Shown here: positions 23,758 to 32,557 of the stretch, one piece after another
Position numbering within the stretch: position 1 is the stretch's first letter
Layout of the letters: each line of letters opens with the position of its first letter
Origin: Oscillibacter sp. 1-3
GTDB taxonomy: Bacteria; Bacillota; Clostridia; Oscillospirales; Oscillospiraceae
NCBI RefSeq assembly: GCF_000403435.2
Contig: NZ_KE159703.1
Location: forward strand, 537,071-593,935
DNA length: 56,865 nt
Direction: 5' to 3'
Notes under the pieces: generated by a model
What the model was told of the DNA's origin: nothing
The model's input: only the letters and a program-made list of their open reading frames with translations
The model's database searches: none
Position numbers and translations under genes: made by a program

Positions 23758-24591
23758 ATGAACGAAAAAAATCTCAAGGTACTGGCGGCGGAGATCCGGT
23801 TGGAGACGCTGAAGGTGATCCACAGCCGGGGCTTCGGCCATGTGGGCGGGTCTATGGACCTGGCGGACCTGATGGCCGTGCTGTACGGCGAGGTCATGAA
23901 GTTCGACCCCAAGAATCCCCGGTGGGAGGACCGGGACTGGCTGGTGCTCAGCAAGGGCCACGCGGGCCCCGTGGCCTACGCCACCTTTGGCCTGATGGGC
24001 TTCTACCCCATGGAGGAGGCCTACACCCTGAACCAGCCCGGCACTAAGTTCCCCAGCCACACGGACCGCAAGCTCACCCCCGGCGTGGACCTGACCACCG
24101 GCTCCCTGGGCCAGGGCGTGTCCACCGCCACCGGCGCGGCTCTGGGCAACCGGATCGACGGCCGGGATAATTACGTCTACTGCGTCATCGGCGACGGCGA
24201 GGCTGACGAGGGCCAGGTCTGGGAGGGCTTCCACTTCGCCTATGCCCACAAGCTGGACAACATTATCTACTTCATCGACAACAACGGCTATCAGCTGGAC
24301 GGTTCCACGGACGACATCCTGGCCCACGGCGACATCGCCAAAAAGGCCGAGGGCTTCGGCCTGCACACCCAGGTGGTGGACGGCCACGACGTGAAGGCCA
24401 TCTACGAGGCCATCCAGAAGGCCAAGGAGACCCGCGGCGTACCCAGCTGCATCGTGCTGAACACCAGCAAAGGCAAGGGCGCGACGTTTGCGGAGCCCAA
24501 GCACGACCACTCCTCCCAGCCCAAGGAGGAGCAGTGGCTGGAGGCCATCGCGGCCTCTGAAAAAGAGCTGGAAGCCGCACGGAACGCTTAA
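23758..24591 (+). CDS. Transketolase, N-terminal (TPP-binding) subunit
   Basis: 277 residues from ATG 23758; an in-frame ATG at 23737 is also possible. It carries the thiamine-diphosphate half of transketolase: RGFGHVGGSMDLADLMAVLY, LSKGHAGPVAYA, TGSLGQGVSTATGAA and the TPP motif GDGEADEGQVWEG to FIDNNGYQLDG. Transketolase moves two-carbon ketol units between sugar phosphates. The two-subunit form, common in Clostridia and archaea, needs the C-terminal subunit encoded 15 bp downstream. The preceding locus genes suggest a role in a dedicated sugar pathway rather than only the core pentose phosphate pathway. Cytoplasmic. Confidence 0.95.
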   Translation: MNEKNLKVLAAEIRLETLKVIHSRGFGHVGGSMDLADLMAVLYGEVMKFDPKNPRWEDRDWLVLSKGHAGPVAYATFGLMGFYPMEEAYTLNQPGTKFPSHTDRKLTPGVDLTTGSLGQGVSTATGAALGNRIDGRDNYVYCVIGDGEADEGQVWEGFHFAYAHKLDNIIYFIDNNGYQLDGSTDDILAHGDIAKKAEGFGLHTQVVDGHDVKAIYEAIQKAKETRGVPSCIVLNTSKGKGATFAEPKHDHSSQPKEEQWLEAIAASEKELEAARNA

Positions 24592-24606
24592 AGGAGGGTG
24601 AGAGAG

Positions 24607-25578
24607 ATGAATGTGAAACTGATCGGCAAGCATGAAAAGGACTCCCGGGCCTGCCGGGACGGCCTGGCTCTGACCCTGAACGAGCTGATGGCCGAGGATA
24701 AGAGCATCGTCTATGTGGACTGCGACCTGATGGGATGCATCAACACCAAGCAATTGCGGAAGAACTATCCCGAGCGGGCCTTTGAGGCCGGCATCGCCGA
24801 GGGCAACGCCGCCGGCGTGGCCGCGGGCCTGGCCGCCACGGGCAAGAAGGTCTTCTTCCACTCCTTCGGCACCTTCTCCAGCCGCCGGTGCTACGACCAG
24901 ATCTATATGTCCGCCGCCTACGCCGGGCTGAGCGTCCGGGTGCTGGGCAGCGACGCCGGCGTTACCGCCGCCTTCAACGGCGGCACCCACATGCCGCTGG
25001 AGGACGCCGCCATGTACCTGAGCATCCCCGAGGCCACCGTACTGGACCCGGCGGACTATGACCAGCTGGCCAGCATCACCCGGGGTCTTGTGAACGTGGA
25101 GGGCGTGAGCTTCACCCGTTTCGTCCGCAAGGACGTGATCCAGGTCTACGGCGAGGGCAGCGAGTTTGAAATCGGCAAGGGCGTTGTCCTGCATGAGAGC
25201 GCGGATGACAAAGCGACCATCATCACCTCCGGCATCATGGTGGACGAGAGCCTGAAAGCCTATGAGGCCCTCCAGGCCGAGGGGATCAGCGTCAGGGTCG
25301 TCGATATGTTCACCTGGAAGCCCCTGGACGAGGAGCTGGTGCTGAAAGCCGCCAGGGAGACCGGGGCCATTGTCACCGCCGAGAACCACAACGTGACCTG
25401 CGGCCTGGGCAGCGTGGTGGCCAACTGCCTCGCCAGGAACTGCCCCACCGTCCAGGAGTTTGTGGGCGTGCAGGATCAGTTCGGCCAGGTGGGCCCCCAG
25501 GCGTTCCTGATGGACACCTACGGCCTGCGGGCGGCCAACATCGTGGAGGCCGTGAAAAAAGCCATTTCCCGCAAGTAA
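24607..25578 (+). CDS. Transketolase, C-terminal (pyrimidine-binding) subunit
   Basis: 323 residues from ATG 24607, which has AGGAGG eight bases upstream; a GTG at 24598 overlaps that site. Pyrimidine-binding half: RAFEAGIAEGNAAGVAAGLA with the conserved catalytic Glu, FHSFGTFSSRRCYDQIYMSA, then the C-terminal domain KATIITSGIMVDESLKAYEA and VVDMFTWKPLDEE. It pairs with the N-terminal subunit to make one active site at the interface. The two genes are 15 bp apart and surely co-transcribed. A hairpin-rich repeat follows before the dehydrogenase gene. Confidence 0.95.
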   Translation: MNVKLIGKHEKDSRACRDGLALTLNELMAEDKSIVYVDCDLMGCINTKQLRKNYPERAFEAGIAEGNAAGVAAGLAATGKKVFFHSFGTFSSRRCYDQIYMSAAYAGLSVRVLGSDAGVTAAFNGGTHMPLEDAAMYLSIPEATVLDPADYDQLASITRGLVNVEGVSFTRFVRKDVIQVYGEGSEFEIGKGVVLHESADDKATIITSGIMVDESLKAYEALQAEGISVRVVDMFTWKPLDEELVLKAARETGAIVTAENHNVTCGLGSVVANCLARNCPTVQEFVGVQDQFGQVGPQAFLMDTYGLRAANIVEAVKKAISRK

Positions 25579-25790
25579 GGCGGCGAAGCCGCATCCGGCG
25601 GGTCCAGGGGCAGAGCCCCTGTAAAGATCCCCGTGACACGCGGTGTCCGGCTTTGCCGGACAGAACTGACGCAATTTCTCAGCCACCCTATGGCTGAACC
25701 GCAGGGGGCGCCGCCCCCTGCACCCCCGCAAGCCTTTGAAATACCCCATTTGGGGCACACGAGGCTTGACCGAAACTTTTAATTAAGGAG
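25579..25790. repeat. Hairpin-rich intergenic repeat
   Basis: A 220-bp gap with four stems in a row: CAGGGGC/GCCCCTG near 25608, TGTCCGG/CCGGACA near 25645, AGCCA/TGGCT near 25682, and CAGGGGGCG/CGCCCCCTG near 25703. No ORF is credible. Serial GC-rich stems with a 'gggcagagcccctg' core are common dispersed intergenic repeats in GC-rich Clostridia, but no second copy lies in this window. Confidence 0.45.
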
Positions 25791-25800
25791 ACTGATAGCA

Positions 25801-26988
25801 ATGGCACAGAAAATGGACGCCTTTTCCGCCGCTCTGATGGCCGACAAGCGCGAGATCATCTTTGCTCCCACCGTGTATAAGTTCGACACCTTCGCCGCCA
25901 TGGCGGAGGAGTTCAAGCTGAACGAGCGGGACGTGGTTCTCACCAACGAGTTCATCTACACCCCCTTCATGAAGGACCTCGGCCTCAAGTGCCAGTACGT
26001 GTTTCAGGAGAAGTTCGGCGCCGGCGAGCCCAGCGAGGAAATGATCCAGGTCATGTACGACGCCATCCCCTACGACAGCTATGACCGCGTCATCGCCGTG
26101 GGCGGCGGCGCCATCATGGACCTGTGCAAGCTGCTGGGCTGCAAGCGTCCCGACACCGTGCACAATCTGTATTTCAAGCGCTTCCCCGTCCAGCATGAGA
26201 AGGATGTCATCGCCATCCCCACCACCTGCGGCACCGGAAGCGAGTGCACCAACATCTCCGTGGCCATCGTCAAGGACGAGAAGGACGGCGTTCTCACCGG
26301 CGGCGAGACCAAGCTGGGCCTGGTGTCTGACGACATCATCCCCAACAAGGTCTGCCTGATCCCCGACCTCATCAAGACCCTGCCCTATAAGCCCTTCGCC
26401 TGCTCCGCCATCGACGCCCTGGTCCACGCCACGGAGTCCTTCCTCAGCCCCCACCGCAAGACCATGACCTCCGAGCTCTTCTCCGAGAAGGCCATGGACG
26501 TGATCCTCAAGGGCTTCAAGCTGATTGACGAGAAGGGCCAGGACGCCCGGTTCGAGTATCTGGACGAGTTTGTGACCGCCAGCTTCTATGCCGGCATCGC
26601 CTTCCTGAAAGCCGGCTGCGGCCCTGTCCACGGCATGAGCTTCCCCCTGGGCGGCACCTATCATGTGGCCCACGGCGAAAGCAACTATATGCTCTTCGGC
26701 GCCATCCTGGACTACTATGACGAGAAGAACCCCGACGGCGAGATTATGCGCTTCAAGGAGCTGGTGGCCCGGATTCTGGGCTGCGAGGCCAAGGACGCCA
26801 TCCCCACACTCAACGCGCTGCTCCAGCGCATCCTGCCCCTGCGCCCCCTGCGGGACTGCGGCTTCACCGAGGCGGACTTCAAGGCCTTCCCCCTGTCCGT
26901 GGAGGCCAATCAGCAGCGGCTGATGACCAACGCCTACTATCCCTTCGATCTGGAGGCCGAGGAGGCCATCTACCGCAAGTGCTTCTGA
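25801..26988 (+). CDS. Iron-containing alcohol dehydrogenase (4-hydroxybutyrate dehydrogenase-like)
   Basis: 395 residues. Group III ADH features: nucleotide-binding IAVGGGAIMDLCKLL, the PTTCGTGSECTN segment, and metal ligands Asp in DALVHATESF plus His residues in LVHATESF, GPVHGMSFPLGG and HVAHGE. These proteins reduce aldehydes or oxidise alcohols with NAD(P)H and Fe2+ or Zn2+. The HNLYFKRFPVQHEKD region resembles 4-hydroxybutyrate dehydrogenases of Clostridia, but the substrate is not certain; a sugar-derived aldehyde from this locus is possible. It is likely read from its own or the TK promoter and ends at a strong terminator. Confidence 0.85.
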   Translation: MAQKMDAFSAALMADKREIIFAPTVYKFDTFAAMAEEFKLNERDVVLTNEFIYTPFMKDLGLKCQYVFQEKFGAGEPSEEMIQVMYDAIPYDSYDRVIAVGGGAIMDLCKLLGCKRPDTVHNLYFKRFPVQHEKDVIAIPTTCGTGSECTNISVAIVKDEKDGVLTGGETKLGLVSDDIIPNKVCLIPDLIKTLPYKPFACSAIDALVHATESFLSPHRKTMTSELFSEKAMDVILKGFKLIDEKGQDARFEYLDEFVTASFYAGIAFLKAGCGPVHGMSFPLGGTYHVAHGESNYMLFGAILDYYDEKNPDGEIMRFKELVARILGCEAKDAIPTLNALLQRILPLRPLRDCGFTEADFKAFPLSVEANQQRLMTNAYYPFDLEAEEAIYRKCF

Positions 26989-27000
26989 TTTCCAGACGTA

Positions 27001-27036
27001 AAAACGGAGCGCCGGATTTCCGGCGCTCCGTTTTTC
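27001..27036 (+). terminator. Terminator after alcohol dehydrogenase
   Basis: AAAACGGAGCGCCGG pairs with CCGGCGCTCCGTTTTT around ATTT. Classic rho-independent terminator 13 bp after the stop. Confidence 0.92.
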
Positions 27037-27130
27037 TGTTGAAGAACTTGAGTAAGGTGGAGATAATCGTCCTCTAGTTCAGGCTCCGGAGCTGTGTTAT
27101 ACTGGAAACATAAAAGGAGTGGGGGATTAT

Positions 27131-27870
27131 ATGGGATTGTTGGTGCTTGGAGTCCTCATCTGTATTCTGATAAGTTTCCCAATTGTGGCGGAAAGAAAGC
27201 GATGGGAAAGAGCGCGCGAACAATATAACCAAACCGAGTACGCAGTCCAAACGCAAAACTCTTATGAACAAGTTATGGGAGACGGGGGCTTCTGGGTGAA
27301 TTTTCAATCTACAAAGCCCTGGAGATTCTGGGGGCCCCCAGAAAGTTTCTGTTTAATCTCTATTTGCCCATACAAAACGGAGGAACCACGGAATTGGATG
27401 TGGTTCTTTTACACGAGTCTGGGATATATGTATTTGAATCCAAAAATTACAGCGGCTGGATTTCTGGATCAAAGGAGCAGCGGTACTGGACCCAGACCCT
27501 TCCAGCGGGACGGGGGTGGTCGCAGAAGCGCCGCTTTTACAATCCTATCTTACAAAATGACGGACATCTGTACCGATTATATCAGCTGCTCCGTCCCATG
27601 CGGTTTGTGAGCGGCCCGCCGGTCTATTTCTCTTATATCGTGTTTGGTAATCGCTGTGTACTGAAGGATGTTCCTCGGAGAAGCGGAATACACAATATTC
27701 TGAACCTCGGCGAGCTTTTTTCTGCCATTCAAGAAAACGCAATGGAGGCCGGTGCGAGGCTAACGGCTACGGAGATCGAAAGACTCTATAATCGGCTTGA
27801 GCCGTACACCTGTGTGGATGACACTGTAAAGCAGACACATATTGAAAGCATTCGATTGAAATACCGCTGA
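27131..27870 (+). pseudogene. NERD-domain (nuclease-related) membrane protein, frameshifted
   Basis: The ATG at 27131 follows AAAAGGAGTG. The first frame encodes a membrane segment (MGLLVLGVLICILISFPIV) then a basic region to AVQTQNSYEQVMGD. Near 27285-27300 the frame is lost: two extra bases in G-runs would have to be removed to reach GEFSIYKALEILG. The second frame continues with ELDVVLLHESGIYVFESKNYSGWI, the NERD-domain core, and ends YTCVDDTVKQTHIESIRLKY. NERD domains resemble restriction-type nucleases and occur in proteins of unknown role. Either a recent pseudogene or a sequencing error in G-runs. Confidence 0.75.
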
Positions 27871-27894
27871 TAGCGGGGGAAACATCCGCTCAAG

Positions 27895-28260
27895 TCACAT
27901 CTCAATTCCCTGCAATTCCAGAATCTCCACCGCCTCCTGTCCGGCAGCGGTGAGGGCCGCGCTGCCATGGAGGAAATTCTCCCCGTAGGCGGCATAGTCG
28001 AAATTGCTCAGGGGCAGATCGTAGTCCAGGCTTACAAGCCCCTTCAATTCCAGCCATGCCAGGGCCTCGCCGTACTCCGCGGAAGAGTAGTCCGCCTCCT
28101 CCAGGCAGACCGGCGTCCCGCTGTTGTTCCGGCGGGCCACCGGCAGAAAAGCCACCTCCCCCAGCCGCAGCAGCAGCGCCGCCTCTGGCGGCGTCAGCAC
28201 GATTTCCCGGCGGCAGCCGCCTCCGCAGGAGCCGCACCCGCCGCAGTTTTCACAGCCCAT
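27895..28260 (-). CDS. Small protein with Cys-rich N-terminus
   Basis: 121 residues from ATG 28260. The N-terminus MGCENCGGCGSCGGGCRR has six cysteines within 16 residues spaced as C-x2-C-x2-C-x2-C-x3-C, likely a metal-binding cluster. The rest resembles a winged-helix-like unit (TPPEAALLLRLGEVAFLPVA; LAWLELKGLVSLDYDLPLS; ALTAAGQEAVEILEL). A small metal-dependent regulator is possible but not established. It ends the chromosomal block, convergent with the NERD gene. Confidence 0.6.
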   Translation of the reverse strand: MGCENCGGCGSCGGGCRREIVLTPPEAALLLRLGEVAFLPVARRNNSGTPVCLEEADYSSAEYGEALAWLELKGLVSLDYDLPLSNFDYAAYGENFLHGSAALTAAGQEAVEILELQGIEM

Positions 28261-28388
28261 CACAATGCACCAGCCTTTCTTTGGATGGTTTATTCTGTCC
28301 GCTGAATGAACTTTTTATGACAGGGGCAATGGCGCCCCATAAATGGACAAGGGCATAAGAAGATAATGGCCTGACGGTATGCCCGCCG

Positions 28389-29901
28389 TCAGATTTTCCA
28401 CTCAATTTGCAGTTTCTCGCTGGTGGCACGAATGACGGTAATCATCAAATCCATCACCTGCTGCTTGTCCTCGAAACTGACATTCTCCCAATCGTCCAGG
28501 TAATTGGAAATCGTGTCAATCTGCTCCAGGGACACCGCTTCGGCGGTCAGCTTGGCAATCTCGCTGGCAAGGGCCTGACGGCGGTTGTCCAGTTCTTCAA
28601 TCTTGGCGTTGGCGTAGGAGATCAGCACTGGGGTCGCACCCGTCAGCGTGTCCAGCAGCTTTTCGATCTCGTTTTCCACCTGGACCAGTTCCATCTGCTT
28701 TGCCGTCAGTTTCGGGTTGGCGGCTCTTTTCTTTTTACGGCCCGTAGCGTCTTATATAGTCCTCCAGTTTTTTCACCAGCTGCTGGTAAACTAATGCCTC
28801 CAACTCCTGCATTTTGACCGTACCACAACCGGGACAGACTTTGTTCTCGGTGTGTTTCGAGCAGCGTAAATAGATATAGCCGCAGGAGTGGGCCGACATC
28901 AGAGCGTAACCGCAATTTCCACATTTGATTTTCCCCGCCATCCAGGTATTGCGGACTTTTCTCGCGGGCTGGTAGCTTTGGCTTGTCATGATTTTCTTTC
29001 GTACCCGAAGCCACAACTCAGACGGGATGAAACCCTCGCTGGGGGCCAACACCAACATCTGCCCTTGCAGATATTTGTGCTTGTTATCAGTATTGCCCTT
29101 ACTGCGATAATAATAGCAGCCGTTGGTTCCTGCGAAGTCGGCGGCATCGTTGTAAATCTCCGTTCCCTGGCTCTTGAAAAACTCGTAAATGTCCAGGTCA
29201 GCCATTGCGTAAATTTGGATTGCGGAGGATTAGGCTGATGGTTGACTTGGAAAACGGTTTTCCATAGAATGACCTCACGCCTTGGGCCGTAAGCTGGGTG
29301 GCGATGTCGTGGAGCGAAATGCGCGGGTCGATATACATATCGTACATCTTGCGAACGAACGCCGCCTCTGTCGGCTCAATCACCAGCTTCTTTGTATGGA
29401 TGCCGTCAATGATGATAGGCTCTGTCCTAAAACCGTAGGGCGCACGCTCACCCATTTGGAAACCTCGCTGACACCGGGAATACCATGCATCCTGCACTCA
29501 CTTCTGGATAGTCTCTCACTCTAACTGCGCGAACACAATGCAGATGTTCAGCATCGCCCGGCCCATCGGTGTGGACGTGTCGAACTTCTCAGTGGAAGAA
29601 ATAAATTCCACGTTGTACTCCTGGAACAAAGCCATCATGTTTGCGAAGTCCAAAATGGAACGACTGATGCGGTCGAGTTTGTAAACGACTACCCTGGCAA
29701 TCAGCCCACGCTTGATGTCCTCCACCAGCATTTGAAACTGGGGCCTGTCCGTATTCTTGCCGCTGTAACCCTTGTCTTGATATTACTTGTAACTCCCGCC
29801 TCTCAATTCGTATTTGCAAAACTCAATCTGACTTTCGATAGAAATACTATCCTTTTTGTCAATGGACTGTCTTGCATAAATCGCGTCAATTCGGTTGTTC
29901 A
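28389..29901 (-). pseudogene. Large serine recombinase, broken by a stop and frameshifts
   Basis: The start (ATG 29901) gives MNNRIDAIYARQSIDKKDSI; the catalytic serine follows the YARQS motif. A TAA follows YELRGGSYK; the frame resumes as YQDKGYSGKNTDRPQFQMLV and VVYKLDRISRSILDFANMMA, another break lies near 29515, then RAPYGFRTEPIIIDGIHTKK, and from 29205 the zinc ribbon (KIKCGNCGYALMSA; CSKHTENKVCPGCGTVKM) and C-terminal coiled coil to LQIEWKI. At least three lesions are needed, so it is inactive. It is one of four dead or truncated recombinases in the window and marks an old integration at the edge of the chromosomal block. Confidence 0.85.
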
Positions 29902-29955
29902 TTTTGCGCTCCCTTTCTGAAAAGAAACGGAGCTGCTGACAGCTTCATTATACCG

Positions 29956-30183
29956 TCAGCAGCTCCGCAAAGCAACGGCGCGGCAAAAATTTAGCTGGGC
30001 CGGTTCCTCCGTCTGCCGGTGGCTGGTGTACTTGCGGAACACCTCATAAAGCCGCTGCTCCAACTTCCGGCGCTTCACCGCCTCCTGTTCCGGGGTGAGG
30101 AAGGGCGTGAGGTTTTCCAGCGGGATTTCCCGGCCCTGGGAGGTGACAATCTCGGTCTGTGTTTTGTAGCTGATATGCACCAT
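29956..30183 (-). CDS. Small mobile-element protein, 75 aa
   Basis: 75 residues from ATG 30183 (AAGGAG upstream): MVHISYKTQTEIVTSQGREI, PEQEAVKRRKLEQRLYEVFR, C-terminus CRAVALRSC. I recognise it only as a kind of small ORF that often sits next to recombinases in Clostridia conjugative elements; function unknown. The C-terminal residues after TEEPA may have been replaced by the neighbouring junction. Confidence 0.5.
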   Translation of the reverse strand: MVHISYKTQTEIVTSQGREIPLENLTPFLTPEQEAVKRRKLEQRLYEVFRKYTSHRQTEEPAQLNFCRAVALRSC

Positions 30184-30391
30184 AGGCAACTCCTTGTTTT
30201 CAGATTTTTAAGATGTAGCTGCGGACATTTGTCCGAAAAGTGGGCGCTATTTACTCCCACTCGTTCCCGCTTATTTATACTTGGTATTGTTCTTATAGTT
30301 CTCATTAGGGGGGGCAGGTTTTTTACCTACGCCAGCCGGGTTTCTGCCCTATTACACGACCAGTTTTTTGACTATCGAGAAGGGAAAATTT

Positions 30392-30652
30392 TTATCCATC
30401 AGGAAGTTTCACATAGATATGGTTGGGCTTGGAGAACTGCTGCTGCTTGCGCTCAATCAGTCCTGCCGCCTCCAATTCCGTCAGCACACTCTTGGCAGTA
30501 GTCGGACACTTGTCGAGCATTTTTGCAATCTTCTCAATCAGGAATATGATATAAACTCTTCCGGCCTCGTCCGTCCATTTGTTGAGTTGGGACAGCCGCG
30601 CTTGGTTAAGCAAACGGGCATAGGTCAGTTTGGCGGTAAAGGTCAGCTCCAT
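30392..30652 (-). pseudogene. Fragment of a RepA-like replication initiator
   Basis: 86 residues: MELTFTAKLTYARLLNQARL, NKWTDEAGRVYIIFLIEKIA, MLDKCPTTAKSVLTELEAAG, then KPNHIYVKLPDG. This matches the middle of the winged-helix domain of replication-initiator A proteins (the NGWTDE-GRVYI pattern and the IYVK end). The normal N-terminus and the long C-terminal part are missing, so this is a fragment joined to other element DNA near 30660-30700. Confidence 0.6.
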
Positions 30653-30664
30653 CTCTATCAGGAA

Positions 30665-30844
30665 TCAGGGGAAAAAGAAATAAGGTGGCAATTCGGTAGT
30701 TGTTGTCATGTAGATGGCATGGGCCTCCTTGCCGTTGTCCAGGAGCAGGCGGTTCCTGCAATCGTAGTTACAACACTCATGCACCAGCCGCCGGGCTGTG
30801 CGGTACTGCTGATAGGTCATGTGAGGGATTTCGGATAGCGCCAT
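30665..30844 (-). pseudogene. N-terminal fragment of a cysteine-rich VLP-type ICE protein
   Basis: 59 residues from ATG 30844: MALSEIPHMTYQQYRTARRL, VHECCNYDCRNRLLLDNGKE, then a short unrelated end. The start is the conserved beginning of small cysteine-rich proteins frequent in Clostridia ICEs (the ECCNYD-GNCLLLDDG pattern). Here the following Cys-containing part is gone, so the gene is truncated and fused to the RepA fragment region. Confidence 0.5.
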
Positions 30845-31137
30845 TTCACACGTTCCCCCGGCAAAATCCTAAAAACGTCAGATTTGCGTTTTTAACGTGA
30901 GCGCCAATCTGGCACTGACGATACCTGACCCGCAGAAAAGGAACAGACGCAGAGCGGGTGTTCCGTTCCTGTGGGTGCACAAGGGGTTTGGGGAGTACAG
31001 CTCCCCATCACGTCCGAAGGACGCAATGCCCCCAGCAGGGCGCACGACACCGAAACGGTGTATAAGTGCGCTGTAAGAAACGGACACACTCTTGTTGAAG
31101 CTGCTTTATCGCTGACATTCTGACCTTCTTGGCATAG

Positions 31138-31169
31138 GAGGGACAAGCCGCCGAAGCAGCTTGTCCCTC
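31138..31169. other. Strong hairpin in 31 kb intergenic region
   Basis: GAGGGACAAGC pairs with GCTTGTCCCTC around CGCCGAAGCA. It lies in the 385-bp stretch 30845-31231 that has no gene; the rest of that stretch holds nothing else I can support. Confidence 0.5.
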
Positions 31170-31231
31170 CCGGTGATAGGGATTTTGTCCCTCACCTGGT
31201 AGCCATCATGCCGGGGTGATCATTAGGGCAG

Positions 31232-31630
31232 TCAGCAGTAAAATTTGAAAAACTTTTTCCGAACGCCCTCAATACTCTCATAAACTGCGGCCTTGGAACA
31301 GCCGCACAGCCGCCCAATTTCTGCATAGCTGTAATCGTACAGCGCATAGAGCAGAAACCGCTCCCGCTGGGTAGGCGTGCAGAGGGCCAGCACCACCAGA
31401 ATTTCATCTAGCGTTTCCTGCTGGCAGACCAATTCCTCCGGGGTAGCGCAGTAGGGCACCCCCCCCTGGGCAGCGATTATGTACTCGTCACGCTCGCGCC
31501 CGTCCCAGTGCCGCCGCTGTTCCCGGTCAAGGATCCGCTCAGTGCGCTTGGCCAGCTCCCAGAACTCGTCCAGGGTGGCAGCGTCCTCATAGGTCAGTTT
31601 GCGGCTGTATCTCTTGATGGTGATCTCTAT
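31232..31630 (-). CDS. ICE sigma-70-like region 4 protein, no standard start
   Basis: About 133 residues. The body is IKRYSRKLTYEDAATLDEFW, REQRRHWDGRERDEYI, EILVVLALCTPTQRERFLLY and the helix-turn-helix DYSYAEIGRLCGCSKAAVYE, ending KKFFKFYC. This is the region-4 type sigma factor of Tn916/Tn1549-like elements, which recognises -35 sequences. AGGAGG (on the minus strand) is eight bases before an ATA codon at 31630; no ATG/GTG/TTG is well placed. An upstream ATG at 31729 extends into unrelated sequence. Either ATA is used, or the start codon has mutated and the gene is dying. Confidence 0.65.
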   Translation of the reverse strand: MEITIKRYSRKLTYEDAATLDEFWELAKRTERILDREQRRHWDGRERDEYIIAAQGGVPYCATPEELVCQQETLDEILVVLALCTPTQRERFLLYALYDYSYAEIGRLCGCSKAAVYESIEGVRKKFFKFYC

Positions 31631-31813
31631 CTTGTTTTCCTCCTGTTCAGATTTGGGGTAAGCGAAATCTGAACAGGAGGGGCGGGCCGTAGCACCGGGG
31701 CCCGGTTGGATAGCCCACCGAAAAAGCAAAAGCGCCCGAACAGCACAAGGCTATTCGGGTGCTGGGGACAACATTGTAGGCAGACAGGAAAGGACTATTT
31801 TCGCAAGTGTGGG

Positions 31814-31886
31814 TAGGCCCTGTTTGAAAAATAAATATTGCACTAACTCTTTATTTGTGCAATATTTATTTTTCAAACAGGGCCTA
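31814..31886. mobile_element. Perfect 30-bp-arm palindrome next to IS5-like remnant
   Basis: TAGGCCCTGTTTGAAAAATA and ten further bases (31814-31843) are exactly reverse-complemented at 31857-31886, with a 13-base loop. Its ends resemble those of the MITE at 13341-13515. It precedes the IS5-like transposase remnant by 60 bp and is either two fused element ends or a tiny MITE. Confidence 0.65.
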
Positions 31887-31946
31887 GATGGTATCGTCAA
31901 TAAAAATATGATAAAATAGTCCTCAAAGAAATAGGAGGGCTGAAAA

Positions 31947-32505
31947 ATGGGAAAGGAATAGCGGCGACACGGTATAAGCGATAGAGGTTGGGAGAAAATC
32001 GAGCCATACACGATAGGCGAAAAGGGAAACGAAGCGGGAATGCTCGAGACACCCGGCAGTTCATCGACGGAGTATTCTGGATTCTGCGCACCGGAGCGCC
32101 TTGGCGGAACTTGCCAGAAACCTATGGAAACTGGAAGAATGTACACCGACGGTTTTGCCGATGGCGAGATAAGGGAATTTGGGAAAGGATTCTGGAAGCG
32201 CTGGTGGATGACACAGACTTTGAGTGGTTGATGATGGATACCAGCCATGTCAAAGCGCATCCGGACGCTGCTGGCACACGGGGCGGCAATCAGGCGATGG
32301 ACCGTACAAAAGGGGGATTAACACCAAGATACATTTGGCCGTGGATGCGCATGGTATGCCGGTGCGATTCTTTATCACTTCTGGTACCAAAGCGGATTGC
32401 ACAATTACAGCGCAACTGATGGAGGGTTTCCGGGCGAAATATCTTTTGGCAGACCGGGGCTATGACACAGACGCGATTATTGACGACACCATCTGCTGTA
32501 AGTTA
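31947..32505 (+). pseudogene. IS5-family transposase remnant
   Basis: ATG 31947 is followed after four codons by TAG. Pieces in successive frames give RDTRQFIDGVFWILRTGAPW, NLPETYGNWKNVHRRFCRWR, WLMMDTSHVKAHPDAAG and, after another shift near 32320, NTKIHLAVDAHGMPVRFFIT and LLADRGYDTDAIIDDTICC. These are the standard blocks of IS5/IS427-type transposases, with the first two DDE aspartates (MMDTSH and ADRGYDTD). The C-terminal Glu region is missing. Dead element. Confidence 0.85.
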
Positions 32506-32557
32506 GATACTCGTAAGACAGTATTAGATTTGTTTTTTGGAAACGGCGTAGCGTTGG

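Noticed and set aside
22767..25758. Very long minus-strand ORFs (395 and 792 codons) opposite mutase and transketolase genes
   Set aside because: They lie entirely antisense to clearly conserved enzymes and show His/Val/Gly-rich translation of GC-rich codons.
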